Shown: positions 12,190 through 27,914, counted from the first letter of the stretch. The stretch: 64,000 bases of DNA from Apostichopus japonicus (GCF_037975245.1 NC_092574.1:27014713-27078712), one strand, 5' to 3'. Notes: a model not told the origin generated them from the sequence alone. A program made the numbers and translations.

Positions 12190-13242
12190 CAGTGGCGGAG
12201 CTAGGGGTATTGGTCAGGGGGGGGGGAGAATGGTCTGTAGGGGCGCTTGCGACACTATTAGAGACCCTATAGTAGTCTCTAGACACTATCTAAGCGGAGC
12301 GCCACCACAGGTTGGCGCGGAGCGTACAGAAATTGTTTGAGTAAAGATACTCCCTAGATCACCGGAAATGACCCTTTCCGGGCCTTGCTAATTTGCAGAT
12401 AAACGAAGAATAAATAGGTGTCATCGCCACAAGGGCGGCGGAACCGGGGGGCACAGGGGGCACGTGCCCCTCACTTTTCCTCAGGTTAAAAATGTGCCCT
12501 TTTGCTACATAAAAATTGAGGTGTCTCAAGTTAGCAAGAGGCCAGGGAACCAGAATGAACACTCGGGAAGGGCCATTTCCGGCCATCTGAGGGGTTTGTA
12601 AAACCAAAAATTTTCTTGTACGCTCCGCGCCAACTGATGGTGGCGCTCCGCTCAGATAGTCGTGCATACAACTTTGCAAATCCTGGCTACGCCTGTGGGT
12701 CAAACTCAAAGCTATTTCGAATGGAAAAATAATGTTAAGATATTAACAAGAAATAAACTCTAATTCGGAAGATTCCTACATTAGCAACTATTTTAGCAAC
12801 CTCATTTTGTCTCAAAAGAAAACTTGTTCCTTGTTTCCCAATTTGCACATTGGATATTGCAGTGCTATATGCATTTTTCCTTGAGGGGGGGGGGGGGGGG
12901 CGTTGATGGAGTGATGTGTATACGCAAATAAGAGTTATAAAGGGTATATTAAATATAAGGCTGCATCAGTCCAATCGAATTACTGCAAAGTGCCCTTTGA
13001 TGTCGGTGCCCACCCCCTAGATTAAAAGTGCTTCCGCCGCCCTTGCATCGCCATTTTGTCAGAAAATTACACCAACAAAATGTGACAAATGTCAATAGGT
13101 ATTAGAGAGCGAAATAAAAAAGTCAATAATCGCGAATAAGTAAAAAGTGGTAAAAAGCTGAAAAGGGCACCAGCAGTCCATTTGAGTCCGTGGGGGGGGG
13201 GGGGGCATCCGCCCCTCTGACTGTATGGACGCTCCGCCACTG
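12190..13242. mobile_element. hAT-like element inserted in the LINE
   Basis: Ends CAGTGGCGGAGC and GCTCCGCCACTG are exact inverted repeats. Flanks TTAACAAA (12182-12189) and TTAACAAG (13243-13250) match at seven of eight, and removing the element joins the LINE reading STETAL to KITNDLQ. Contains a plus-oriented core copy (12285-12385) and the nested element 12430-13045. Confidence 0.85.
12430..13045. mobile_element. Nested hAT-like element with perfect 8-bp TSD
   Basis: Ends CAAGGGCGGCGGAACC and CTTCCGCCGCCCTTG; CATCGCCA lies directly outside at 12422-12429 and 13046-13053. Second copy of the 9539-10186 family; core copy at 12560-12660 in minus orientation. It sits inside 12190-13242, which sits inside the LINE, giving a clear order of three insertions. 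Confidence 0.9.
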
Positions 13243-13463
13243 TTAACAAGTGCAGTCTCAGTACTGTGATACTTCCTGTATGCTGACTGATTTTGTTCAT
13301 ACAAGTCATTCCGCTCCATATGTTCATGTAGTTGCCCCACAACCACTTTCTCAACTAGCTTAGACACGTAAGTATGATTGCTGACCGGTCGGTAGTTCTT
13401 GTAATCCTCGCGCTTGAGCGTGGGTTCCTTGATAATTGACACATAGGTGTACATATTATGCAT

Positions 13464-14103
13464 ATAACATATATGTACATAGTATATATAAATTACTTAA
13501 AGGTACATAGTGTATACATTTATAGTAGGACATAGCATGTACATTAGATAGAGATACACATTATTTGCATTTACATTACTGCTGAATAGATGAATGGGTG
13601 TAAACATTTTCAGTTTAAAAAGAGTACTCCCTTTTAACTACTTAGTTCTTTTTCTCTTCATTTCATGGTAAACTTTATCATCTACCGGGGAGTCTAAGTT
13701 GGCCAAACGACCAGCAAAATATACTAATGTACGCCTTGGTTACCACAAATAGGAGGGTTCATTGTGAAGAAGCAAATGGCATATGTAAGGTGCACAGGTA
13801 CCTTGTGCATTTCCATTCCAAAGCCATGAATATAGGGCAAAGCACTCTACATCAAGTCTTGGTTAATACTTTAATGTTTATACGTTTATGTTCATACTCG
13901 GTCTGGGAGTCAGTACACAACTTTTTGTTTCTTACTGTTTATAGTATTGTGAAAACTGAATATCTTTATATAGGGAGTGGGTCCCCCACCACGAATTTAC
14001 TACTGTTAATACCAAATGGCGTTCCATAGACCAATCCACTTTCAACAAGTTGTCAGACTCACTCCGTGTTGTGATTTATATTGAAATCTGACGAGCCTAT
14101 ACA
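13464..14103. other. Upstream flank of FRG1
   Basis: No gene recognised. AT-rich sequence with ACATAGTGTATA/ACATAGCATGTA-like words. The FRG1 promoter should lie in the last few hundred bases, but I see no convincing core element. Confidence 0.35.
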
Positions 14104-17100
14104 ATGTCAGCCTACGACTTTGTCAGAAAAGGAAAGTTAAACCTCAAAGGATCATCAAGCTCGAGGTACAATGATGTCATGATTGAGTCGTTGATTTGGA
14201 ATTCCAACTGCCTGATTATGTTTAAATCGTCTCTGAATAAATGACACGTTTCAACGCCCAGACAATACAAATATGTTTTAGGACTCTGTTAGTGTTAGCT
14301 AGGCTAGGCTTAGTTCCACGAAAGAGGTTAGTCTAACAGTAACGTTAACACAGTGTACAGGGTAGTTCCACTCTAACTCTGTAATAACTTTCAAGTACTC
14401 CAGTTTAGTATCAACACATTTAATAATATGTGATATTATTACGGTACTCCTGTCCATACTAATAATATTTCTAGCATAGGGCAGTATGTGTACTTACTTA
14501 TACTAGGCCTAGACCTAATTGTCATTAGTGTCAAATCTAGATGTTACTGTGTTAGGACCAAGGCCTAGCCTAGCTATGACCTACTGATTTCTGTAGGCCA
14601 AGTCAGTCATGGCTAGTGATAAATTTTCTAAGAAAAACAAGATTTTGAAAGAATCAGACTACACCTACTGTAACTTAAGGCTAAAACACAAGTCAACAGG
14701 CATTTTCAAACTTGAGAAATTCAAAATTGATGGTGTGGGTTTGCCTTAGGTAGGACTAGCCTATAGATATAATTATTAGAGGATAGACTAAGGCATGACA
14801 ATGTTATTTGCTAGAACCTTGTCCAAACTGTATGCCATATATTTTGTTAAAAAATTGAGATTTTAATTGTATATATATTGTAATAAAGGAAAAATATAAA
14901 TACCATTCCAGCACCCTCATATACAGTTATGCTCCGCACACTTTACTTTCCGCTGAAACAAAACATTGTTTTCCGCACACAAATTTGTAAGCATACTTCT
15001 TTAAGTGATCCCTAATTACATACACCCCAAGCCTCCTGTAAATTATAAGCAGCTTAACTTTTCTGACATGAACTCAGTCTAACCATCCTTATCGACGTTC
15101 TTTGATACTTTCTCATGTTATTTTCATCAACCTGAATTTGGTATCCTAAAATTGAAGAAAAATATAGTGTACAGGTAAGTGGAATAAAAAGTTGTTTTCT
15201 GCACAAGAATTTTTTCAGCGGAAAGTAATGTGCGGAAAGTACCGTGTGCGGAGAACAATTGAAACCCATATTTAGTGATACTGCAGTTTGCATCTAAGCA
15301 AAAACACTGCTATTGGACATTGAATTTTGGAATGCAGCATGTAAGACAACATTCCTTCATCATGTGACGGTCATGAATTGTAGAAGTGCATCATAAATGA
15401 ATTAAAACATTTATGTATTTTTACAAAGTATACTTACCACCAGTTTCAAAACTTGAATAAGCTGTTGACGGCATATTTCTAAAATTTATGCAGCTCTAAA
15501 GAAAATTTGCTCACAATTGAAACACATAAGTGATGGACATTGGTGAAAGTTAGTATCCTTTTGTATTAACGTTTCCCACTTAATGAGACTTTATCTTATC
15601 CTACAGTGGCAGCGTTTCTAAGAAGCTGAAGAAGAAAAAGAAGAAGCGTAAGCTTGACAGAGAACATGAAGAAAAAGATGCAAGGCAGATCGATGCAGAA
15701 CAGAATGGTAAAGTACAACTTTAGTAGGCCTGATTATTAAGCAATATCTTTTAATTAAATTGTATCTCATTAAATTCTTTTGGAAGTTATGTTTATTTCT
15801 GCTTTTCAGCTTTTGCAAAGTAATTATTATTTTAGGTATTTGATAGCGCCCTCTACAAAAGATGACAGCGCTTTACAAAAACAATTATAAACTACACAAT
15901 AATAACAAACACCAAGCCTAAGCACAAGCAAAAATACAAACATTACTCCGTTTTCATGAGACCTTTGTAGACCGAGACATAAACCGCCACTCGTATATAT
16001 CCACAGGCAGCTGGTTCCAAAGAAGACAAATAACTTGTTGCTCTAGGATTAAATTTTATCATAAAAGTTCAGGTTATTTTAAGCTACCATGTAAACTTTC
16101 TTGTGTCTCTTAATTGATTTTTCCTCCAAACATATATTATATTTATATTTATGCGCAGCTACAAACCAGGCAATGCAACTATAAATGTATAAGTTGTATC
16201 ACACATTCCAGTTATGCACCTGGGTGAAGAGAGGCAATGACCATTTAGCCTTGCTAAAAGACACAATGTAATGATCTGCTTAAGACTTGAACCCGCTATA
16301 CCATAGCCTTCCCATTTGACCATTGCACTCCCCACTCCTTAAATAGTTTCACTAATCATTCCTAACATGGTGCCATTTTATGAACAAGTCACACATGTGT
16401 TATTACAATTTGGCATTACACAATTTATGAGCATGTACAGCACAACTGTTATCATTATGTACTTTGATCTTTTCATGTTGTCGGAGTGACTCTTCCAGCT
16501 GGTCACTTAACATAAATGTAGGCATCTTTTGAACACTTTAACTGGTTTTCAGTTGTTGGTGTAAATTTGTATTTGTTGAAATGCTATGAATGGAATAGCT
16601 TACTGTATAGTGTGCAGTTTCTAACATCACTTTTATCCTGTTTCCCCAATTTTTAGGTGGTTGGTGGTGTGTGTCTACATTTTCAGAAATAGAGGGCAGT
16701 ATTGCGATTGAGATGGGAAAGGGTACCTATGTGTATTCCCTTGACACTGGATTATTCACCCTTGGTGGACCGCACAAAGAATGTAAGTTATTCACTCTGA
16801 AATCAGAAACATGCTGGATTTTCTGAATATTCTTCTTTCAAATATCACTCTGGCTTGCAAAATGGCTCATGGGTGGCAAGGGGGATTGGGGAGGGCACAC
16901 CCAAATGATGGTTAATGTTCGTTGACTTCTCTGTTTTATAAATTCTTCCTCAGCTGCAGAAGGTCCTGCACCACCAGAACAGTATTGGGTTATACCCGTG
17001 TCCGACAGAAAGTTTTGTCTGAAATCCGGTTATGGTAAATATCTTGGTGTTGATGCTGCAAGTAAACTTATTGGCAGAGCTGAAGCAATGGGTCCGAGGG

Positions 17101-20100
17101 AGCAGTTTGAACCTGTTTTTCAAGATGTGAGTTAATATTGTTTGATTGAAAACAAAGCCTAAATGATGAATGACCATATCACAATGCAGGACAAATCAGT
17201 CTTGTAACTCGTGTGTGATTTTAGTAATGAAGTTTCATGTAATTAATTTTTCCAATCAAGATTTTTATAGCATGTGCAAACTAAGCATCATCTAGAAAGC
17301 AAAGTGGACTGCAAAAATTACCAATGGGGTCAGGAGGTTATTAAGGTATTCGGTACGAAAGCAACTTAAAAATGAGGTAAAACCATGTAAATGCCAGCAA
17401 ATTAATCATTGGACTTTCCCAACATGAATATGTGGCTACAGTATTATGGTAAAATGACTGTCGCCCAATTCCGGGCAGCTTATTAACACTGACTCCCATT
17501 GGATAATCTAAAGCACACCACCAATAGACAGTTGATGTCAAATAGTGAAAATACCAGTATCAAGGTGCACATTCATACCATCACTTCATTGAAACACGAC
17601 CTTAAACAGTCCGATTTTCATTAACCATATCATTGCCATCCTTTAACAATCCTTACAGATGAACAATTGTTACTTTTGGACAACCAGATTTCTCCTTCCA
17701 GGTTGTCCCATGGAAAGTTGTTTTTTGTAAATTCACACTAAACAAACTTGACTAAGAATGTTAATCTGTATTCTTGAATGATCCCATGAAGGAAAGAGTT
17801 TTCCATAAAAAAGTAATTCAGCACTAGTAGCTAATAGGAGCAGAACAATGGGGAAGCCCTCACAGAATTTTCACAGGGCTACATACATAGCTAACTACAA
17901 GCATTTAACAGAGATTAGTTCCCAAGTTAGTAGTCAATCCACATTTTCCTATAATCTGATTTTTTAATAGTGCAACAAGCTGTCTGAAAACATTTTGTAT
18001 TTTCACTGTGTATTGAAGTGTTGTTCGCTGTTTTATTGAATAAATTTGGTACAAAATTCCGAGTATGCACACAGCTTGTTGCTCAGCGCTCTGTAATTTC
18101 AAAATGTCTAAGTTCTGTTGAAGTATGATATGCTGGGATGAAGTATCTGTGCTGCAATACATTAACGTCCATTTTGGGAGGTGGTTGGCGGAAATGGATT
18201 GATTGAAAGTTTTATGTGTTGGAAGGTGTGTAACTCCCTACTGTTTGGTCTGTCCCATTTTAATTGCAACTTCTGCTGTATGCTCAGAACACAGCAGGGA
18301 TTGTCACTTGCACAAAACAGATCCACCACATCACTCTAGTTTTACAACAGCTTCATTGGTTTCTATCTCATACCGTGTGTTGACTTTAAACTTCTGCTAA
18401 TTAACTTAAAAGTTTTCAATGGTCTTGCTCCAACTTATTGACTTGCTCCAACAATTTGACTTTTAAGTATTGAGTCATATAGTTCTTCCTGCTCACCAGC
18501 GTTCATCTACAATGAAACAACAAACCAAAATGGAAGATTTCTTCATCTGCCCAACAATCATTCTCTGTAGGTGCAGCTCCTGAACTTTGAAACATACTTC
18601 CCACTGACATAAAAGCAGCTACTAATGTCAACACTATTAGAAGAAAACTTAACACCTTTCTTTCCTCAAGAGCATTTTCTAGACCTCTAACTTTGAAACA
18701 TACTTCCCACTGACATAAAAGCAGCTTCTAATGTCAACACTATTATAAGAAAAATTAACACCTTTCTTTCCTCAAGAGCATTTTCTAGACCTCTAACTTT
18801 GAAACATACTTCCCACTGACATAAAAGCAGCTTCTAATGTCAACACTATTATAAGAAAAATTAACAACTATCTCTCCTCAAGAGCATTTTTTAGACTCTA
18901 AGCGCCACTAAACATTGCTTGACTTTGGATATTAGGAACAATATAATTTTTGTTTATTGATTGATTTAAGGGGGAGGAGAGAGGGGTTAAATGGAACACA
19001 AGGCAACACTGGTAAGATACAAGTCTTTAGGAGAATTTCACACATTTGGGTCTGGTCCATTATTTAGTCTCTAGCTTGCATATATTCTTCTTCTGTCTTT
19101 TAGGTATTGCTATCAATCTAATTTGAGTTCTGTTTACCCCAAAGATGAATTCAATCATTGCTAAACTCACCTTTACTGAATTGGTTACACTGTGTCTGCT
19201 TTAAAGGGTAGTTTTGAGTCTGCTATACATTGTCTTTGTTTTCTACTACAGGGTAAAACAGCCTTAATGGCCTGCAACAATTGTTTCTTATCCTATAATG
19301 AGAGTGGTGACATTGTGGCAACTAGTAAAACAGCAGGCAGTGAAGAATACATTAATGTAAGTATCCCAGAATAATAATGTTTATTCTCTTACCCTATAAT
19401 GAGAGTGGTGACATAGTGGCAACTAGTAAAACAGCAGGCAGTGAAGAATACATTAATGTAAGTATCCCAGAATAATAATATTTATTCTCTTCTACAGAGC
19501 AGTCAGGCAGATGGGGCTAGTTGATTTGGGTCACCATAGTTTTTCTTCATGCCCCAAATAGTTTCCTTCCTTCAAGTCTTCTATGCCCTCCCTCTCTTCT
19601 CCTCAAGTCATCCATGGACATACAGTTAATCTGCCTGTAGCTGCCTTGTATCAACAGAGTTTATTCGTCAGCCTAACTTTCCTCTAACTACTGCTGCCTT
19701 TTGCTCTTGCAGATTCGTTGCAACGCTCCTTTGGTGAAGAAGGTGAAAGATGATACACCAACTATTGAGAAGGGAGACGTCGATGAATGTGAATTGAGCT
19801 ATGTGTGAGTAATAGGTGTAAAGGTGATGTAGATGAATGTGAATACAGCTATGTGTGAGTAATACCTGTAAGGTGATGTAGATGAATGTGAATACAGCTA
19901 TGTGTGAGAAATACCTGTAAGATGATGTACAGAGAATAGGAATGGAGATGTAGATGAATGTGAATTCAGCTATGTGTGAGTAATACCTGTAAGATGATGT
20001 AGATGAATGTGAATACAGCTATGTGTGAGTAATACCTGTAAGATGTTGCTCATAAATGTGAATACAGCTATGTGTGAGAAATACCTGTAAGATGATGTAC

Positions 20101-22973
20101 AGAGAATAGGAATGGAGATGTAGATGAATGTGAATTCAGCTATGTGTGAGTAATACCTTTAAGATGATGTTGATGAATGTGAATACAGCTATGTGTGGAT
20201 AATAGCTGTAAGATGATGTAGATGAATGTGAATACAGCTATGTGTGAGTAGTACCTGTAAGATGATGTTGATGAGTGTGAATACAGCTATGTGTGAGTAA
20301 TACCTGTAAGATGATGTACAGAGAATAGGAATGGAGATGTAGATGAATGTGAATTCAGCTATGTGAGTAATACCTGTAAGATGATGTTGATGAATGTGAA
20401 TGCAGCTATGTGTGAGTAATACCTGTAAGATGATGTTGATGAATGTGAATACAGCTATGTGTGGATAATACCTGTAAGATGATGTAGATGAATGTGAATA
20501 CAGCTATGTGTGATTAATACCTGTAAGATGATGTTGATGAATGTGAATACAGCTATGTGTGAGTAATACCTGTAAGATGATGTACAGAGAATACAGTAGG
20601 AATGGAGACGTCGATGAATGTGAATTCAGCTATGTGTGAGTAATAGGTGTAAAGGTGACGTCGATGAATGTGAATACAGCTATGTGTGGATAATACCTGT
20701 AAGATGATGTTGATGAATGTGATACAGCTATGTGTGAGTAATACCTGTAAGATGATGTTGATGAATGTGATACAGCTATGTGTGAGTAATACCTGTAAGA
20801 TGATATACTGAGAATAGGAATGGAGACGTAGATTAATGTGAAACAGCCTTGTGTTAGTTTTACCTGTAAGATGATTATCTTTCAAGCACATGTTGCATAA
20901 TTTGGTCTAATGGTTTGCATCTTCAATAATGTGTTTAGTTAATCCAGATCCTCTAGATAACATTAGAAACAATTTATGAAGTAAATGGATAGTGTAATAC
21001 CTATCACTTATGAGATCATTCCAGTATCTAGAACAAACCTTTAAGCTCAACCTTTCTATGCATTTTACATTTTAATGCAAAGCACCTGATTTTTATTTTA
21101 CATGATGCATTTTGCATCATAAATTTGCATTATTGCAAACTTCTTTTGTCATTGTGATTCTCTGGATAAACTGGTCACTGTTTCATGTTTGTTGCAACAG
21201 TGACAAACTGTCAGAATTGTTCTGTTCAAAAGCTACTATGAAGGCTAAGCATAAGTCTATAACACCATCATAGCAACATGTAACTATCCCTGCTAATGTT
21301 GGGTGTGAGGGAGGTGTAATTGTTGATGAGAAGTATGGATATATTAGTGCAGAGTGTCTTTGGTTTCTATGAAGGCTAAGCCTAAGTCTATAACACCATC
21401 ATAGCATGAACTATCCCTGCTGATGGTGGGAGGGAGGAAGTTGTAATGTTGATGAGAACTATAGCTATACAATCATACTGTGCACATTGTGATGTGAGGA
21501 TAGATTAGTGCAATGTGTCATTGGTTACTATGAAGCCTTAGTCTATGATACCATCATAGCAACATGTAACTATCTCTGCTGATGGTGGGTGTGAGGGAGG
21601 TGTAATTGTTGATAAGAAGTGTAGCTATTCTATCATCCTGGGCACATTGTGAGGATAGATTAGTGCAGTGTGTCATTGGTTACTATGAAGCCTAAGTCTG
21701 TAACACCATCTTAGCAACATGTAACTATCTCTGCTGATGGTGGGTGTGAGGGAGGTGTAATTGTTGATAAGAAGTGTAGCTATTCTATCATCCTGGGCAC
21801 ATTGTGAGGATAGATTAGTGCAGTGTGTCATTGGTTACTATGAAGCCTAAGTCTGTAACACCATCTTAGCAACATGTAACTATCTCTGCTGATGGTGGGT
21901 GTGAGGGAGGTGTAATTGTTGATAAGAAGTGTAGCTATTCTATCATCCTGGGCACATTGTGAGGATAGATTAGTGCAGTGTGTCATTGGTTACTATGAAG
22001 CCTTAGTCTATGATACCATCATAGCAACATGTAACTATCTCTGCTGATGGTGGGTGTGAGGGAGGTGTAATTGTTGATAAGAAGTGTAGCTATTCTATCA
22101 TCCTGGGCACATTGTGAGGATAGATTAGTGCAGTGTGTCATTGGTTACTATGAAGCCTAAGTCTGTAACACCATCTTAGCAACATGTAACTATCTCTGCT
22201 GATGGTGGGTGTGAGGGAGGTGTAATTGTTGATAAGAAGTGTAGCTATTCTATCATCCTGTGCACATTGTGAGGATAGATTAGTGCAGTGTATCGTTAGT
22301 TACTTGAGTAAATCTGGTGGCAAGTCAAACACGGTATCTCACAAATGAAACACAACCAAACTACACAATAGGAACGAATAATCACAAGTCTTGAGAGATT
22401 CATTTATTATCTTGTGTTCATCCTTGTTTTTCATGTAGGAGACAGAACCAAAGCTGGCAGGACAGAAGAGTAAGGGTGAACCAAAATAACAGTGAAATCT
22501 TAAAGAAGGCCAGAACAGATGGAAATCTTCATGAGGCTTTACTAGACAGGTGATTATAGAAATCCATAATAACTTCTCCTTTCATAGATTTGGCCTCCTG
22601 TATTTCATACTACTGTAGTATGGCTACATAAAGAGTGAATAGTTTGCTGTTTAGGTTGCGTCGGTATACCGACATACCAGGTTTACCAGGTATTTCCTCC
22701 ATACCCGCTGTTCATGTAGTACTGCTGTATAGTGGAATAATTAACTCTCATAGTTGAAATTGTTATCAGTATTTTGCAAATATATTCTCGGTTTATTGTA
22801 ACTAATCCGTGGAATAGATGGTTAATGTGTTGGTGTGACAAAATAGAAGGTTGGTGTGACGACAAAATCACAGCACGTTATATTCAAAATGTTATGATTG
22901 TTCAATATTGCAAAAAGATTGTTTCCATTTCTTCAGGAGGGAGAAGATGAAAGCTGATCGATACTGCAAATGA
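14104..22973 (+). CDS. FRG1: FRG1 homologue, eight coding exons
   Basis: Coding exons: 14104-14165, 15607-15707, 16657-16782, 16954-17126, 19252-19356, 19713-19804, 22439-22549, 22937-22973; all introns GT-AG, joint length 807 bases, 268 aa (human FRG1 is 258). FRG1 is a conserved nuclear/nucleolar protein of the spliceosomal C complex that also binds F-actin through a fascin-like beta-trefoil. The start [16 protein letters not shown] matches the family N-terminus, followed by a lysine-rich nuclear signal (26-36, [11 protein letters not shown]). The trefoil begins [20 protein letters not shown] and includes [43 protein letters not shown] and [19 protein letters not shown]. The C-terminus [17 protein letters not shown] / [11 protein letters not shown] is nearly invariant across animals. 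Phases agree at every junction. Introns carry tandem arrays derived from exons 5 and 6. Confidence 0.97.
14931..15256. mobile_element. MITE-like inverted repeat in FRG1 intron 1
   Basis: CTCCGCACACTTTACTTTCC near 14932 is mirrored by GGAAAGTACCGTGTGCGGAG ending near 15253, and TTTTCCGCACACAAATTTG by TTTTCTGCACAAGAATTTTT with CAGCGGAAAGTAATGTGCGG. No coding capacity; target duplication not clear. Confidence 0.55.
15825..16040 (-). repeat. Probable retroelement-derived repeat in FRG1 intron 2
   Basis: The minus strand contains TTTTTGTAAAGCGCTGTCATC and AGAGGGCGCTATCAAATA, which read like the 3' tail of a non-LTR element. No open frame supports it, so the call rests on appearance only. Confidence 0.3.
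18405..18905 (+). mobile_element. LINE C-terminal remnant with triplicated 108-bp segment (FRG1 intron 4)
   Basis: Conceptual translation gives [11 protein letters not shown] and, further on, [20 protein letters not shown] followed by FLSSRAF, the usual ending of CR1/L2-type ORF2, with stops and frameshifts. The segment holding the NILPTDIK motif is repeated three times in tandem (starting near 18584, 18690 and 18798) with about 108-base period. Confidence 0.75.
19291..19493 (+). repeat. Tandem duplication of exon 5 end plus splice donor
   Basis: The 101-base segment 19291-19391 (last 66 bases of FRG1 exon 5, its GTAAGT donor and 35 intronic bases) is repeated at 19392-19493 with very few differences. 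The second donor is at 19458. No acceptor is visible before the second copy, so it is not an independent exon. Reading through the first donor gives GTA AGT ATC CCA GAA TAA, an immediate stop. Confidence 0.9.
19785..20870 (+). repeat. Minisatellite built from exon 6 end plus 5' splice site
   Basis: About 20 copies of a 45-50 base unit (some about 75) that reads GATGTAGATGAATGTG, AATACAGCTATGT, then GTGAGTAATACCTGTAA. The founder is the real exon 6 end and donor at 19805. Nearly every unit preserves the GTGAGT donor context. The array occupies the first kilobase of intron 6. In the coding frame the sequence right after the true donor reads TAT GTG TGA, so use of any downstream copy would stop translation. 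Confidence 0.93.
21230..22312 (+). repeat. About 155-bp tandem array in FRG1 intron 6
   Basis: Seven units, starting near 21239, 21369, 21530, 21685, 21841, 21995 and 22151. Each has TGAAGCCTAAGTCTGTAACA, CATGTAACTATCTCTGCTGA, TGGTGGGTGTGAGGGAGG and CATTGTGAGGATAGATTAG. The central four are almost identical, which suggests recent amplification; the outer ones are diverged and shorter. Confidence 0.93.
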
Positions 22974-23148
22974 GAGAGAAGTCGACAACCTACTGCAGGA
23001 TTAAGAGACAGACACTCCTCCTCCTGATTGGATATATTGATCATTCAGTCTTCATCAGTATTATTGTCAGTGTTGATGATATCTGTATATTATATTACAT
23101 AACTGCTGAAAAGAAGTTACAGATTGATCTCAATTCATGGAGAGGATC

Positions 23149-23154
23149 AATAAA
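23149..23154 (+). promoter_or_regulatory. FRG1: Candidate poly(A) signal of FRG1
   Basis: AATAAA 176 bases after the FRG1 stop codon. It is the first canonical hexamer downstream that I see. Confidence 0.45.
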
Positions 23155-23509
23155 TCAATCAATCCTTACAAAACTTCACATGAAGCATGATCAAGGAGCT
23201 CATTGATTGTATGTTTCATATTGTATATATGTTAGAGTCATGTTGGGGATCCTGTGAATCACAGAGACAGAGAGAGACAGGCAAGCAGACTTATCTGAGA
23301 AGGAGACAGATACAGATCCTTAGTATCGATGTGGACTGTGTGGAATTAGCATGGCAAGGGATTATAATCAATACATGGATTATCTCTTCTAACAATCAGT
23401 TGTGTTTGCAGTGCCATGCTTACTACATTACTAAAATCTGAGAGAATTTATTAATGTCACAACAAATTATTAATTTCAAGAAAGTGAACTTATTTTATCT
23501 GATAGATCT

Positions 23510-23580
23510 TTGCAACATGAGGCATTTAACACGATCATGGCATTTAACACGATCATGGCATTTAACACGATCATGGCTAA
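23510..23580. repeat. 18-bp tandem repeat, three copies
   Basis: CATTTAACACGATCATGG occurs three times in a row from about 23523. A similar short 17-base triplicate (CCTCTTATGTAATCATT) occurs at 24186-24236. Confidence 0.85.
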
Positions 23581-26242
<2,662 letters not shown>

Positions 26243-26479
26243 TGCCAACATATTTCATGAATTGATATAAATTTAATAATATATAATAATAATAATATTC
26301 ATATATTCCTGTGATCGTGAATGACCTAAAAATTGAAATATTTCGGTCAAAATTGACCTTTAATCAGTCATATTTTAACACGTTTTCCATGCCACTTGTA
26401 TCTCGCGGTTCTTATACTCTGCAATACAAAACTTCGTATGATTTTGAATACTCCAAAAAATGCCTAATAGAACTACCGT

Positions 26480-26826
26480 CATAGGCGTAGAAGCCCAATT
26501 TGATTTGGGGGGCTGTTACGACTCCCCCGAAAAATATCACCAAACTTTTCTGCGCGCGTTCCACATGTTAATGTGCATATCATATAGGCATGAATCGGTT
26601 TTTCCATCGCATCCTTGTAACGTACACTCATTTTCCGTGTTATTGCCCTTCTGTATTGGTTATAATTATTGGGGAAGTCGTTACAATATTTATGGTAATA
26701 ATAATATAAGTTTAACCATTGAAAAACACATTGCAAATTATCTTTCATTCAGTAGGTGCCCGAAAAGTTTTCAGCATATTGCCAGAATTTTCACAAAAAA
26801 TATTTGGTGGGGGGTGGGGTGGGGTA
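26480..26826. mobile_element. Truncated CATAGGCGTAG-family element
   Basis: Left end CATAGGCGTAGAAGCCCAA at 26480 followed by the family interior in inverted orientation to the 61,830 copy: GTCGTTACAATA, AACCATTGAAAAACACATTG, GGTGCCCGAAAAG, GCATATTGCCAGAATTTT. It stops in a G-rich run near 26,820 with no right terminus. Confidence 0.7.
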
Positions 26827-27226
26827 ATAAGTTTGTGAAGTGAGTGCCAGTGGGTACAAATGTATCGAAATAAGTTCGGAACAAAAGTGCAGTCGCGAAA
26901 GATGGGATGTCTGACTGACACTGACCGTATCGTTAACGAGTAGCGCGGGGGGGGGGGGGGGGAGGGGGGAATACAAAGGCAGCAGTCGGAATTGTCTGCC
27001 GTAAAAACCCATCCAGTTGGATTTTCAGCCACTACCCCCTTCCATGCCGTGCCTGTAACGCTGGAGGTGTATGATACGTGTTTCATGTTTGATTAGGCAA
27101 TATGAACTTGGAATTCATCGGATATAATTAATTTATATCTAGGGCAGCCAACTATAATCTAATAATGACCCATGACTATCGTCCGAAATCAAGTTTATCC
27201 TATCGAAGCAGGGTCCCGGACAATTG

Positions 27227-27315
27227 GGCAGGGGCGTCAATTATGGGGGGACAAGGGGACACGCCCCCGGTTTCTGAATTATCTATCAATTGCCCCCCCC
27301 CCCATGTTTGGTGAC
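27227..27315. mobile_element. hAT-like element end (fragment)
   Basis: CAGGGGCGTCAATTATGG resembles the left end of the 5058-5681 element; a C-tract follows at 27293-27303. No right terminus found. Confidence 0.35.
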
Positions 27316-27914
27316 TGACTCGTGTAGGCACTAGGCCCATCAGATTCATAATGACTCATGTATCTCATAAAGGGAGCTCAAACACTGTGCTATGAGATTA
27401 GTAGTTATAATGTTTATTCTCATCTGCTCAACCCGCCGATGAAAGATAAAACGTTTTTAACTGGGTTAAATAAGAATTACAGATTTCATTTATAGCGTAA
27501 AATGAATGAAGAGCCACGCCCATACACCGCTGAGGCTTTCTGCCAAGCCAGCAGATAATGAAAACGCGCAGCATTGGCTATTCTCCTTTCCAGTTTATTA
27601 CTTTTGTTCTCAATATTTTTAGTATGTTTAATTTCACATACAAGCAATATAACACTATGTGTAAATTATATTGTTCTGTTTGGTTAGCAATGCCACTCAT
27701 GATAGTTTTTAAGTGTTTTGAGATCATTATATTTTCCATAAGAGTTTTGAGACAGATAGCCTACACGTGCTAAGCCTGGGTGCTAAGCTGCTATAGTCAT
27801 GTTGTTGTTATAGCCATGTTACCCATTATACCTCAAGATCTAGTTTAGTATAGTTATGTACATACGTTCACAAAATATATTTTTTGTGATAAGGTTAACT
27901 GAAGCCAACTACAG

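Noticed and set aside
14609..14749. 46-residue frame [11 protein letters not shown]... inside FRG1 intron 1
   Set aside because: Not FRG1-like; exon 1 (14104-14165) joins 15607 with correct phase and conserved sequence without it.
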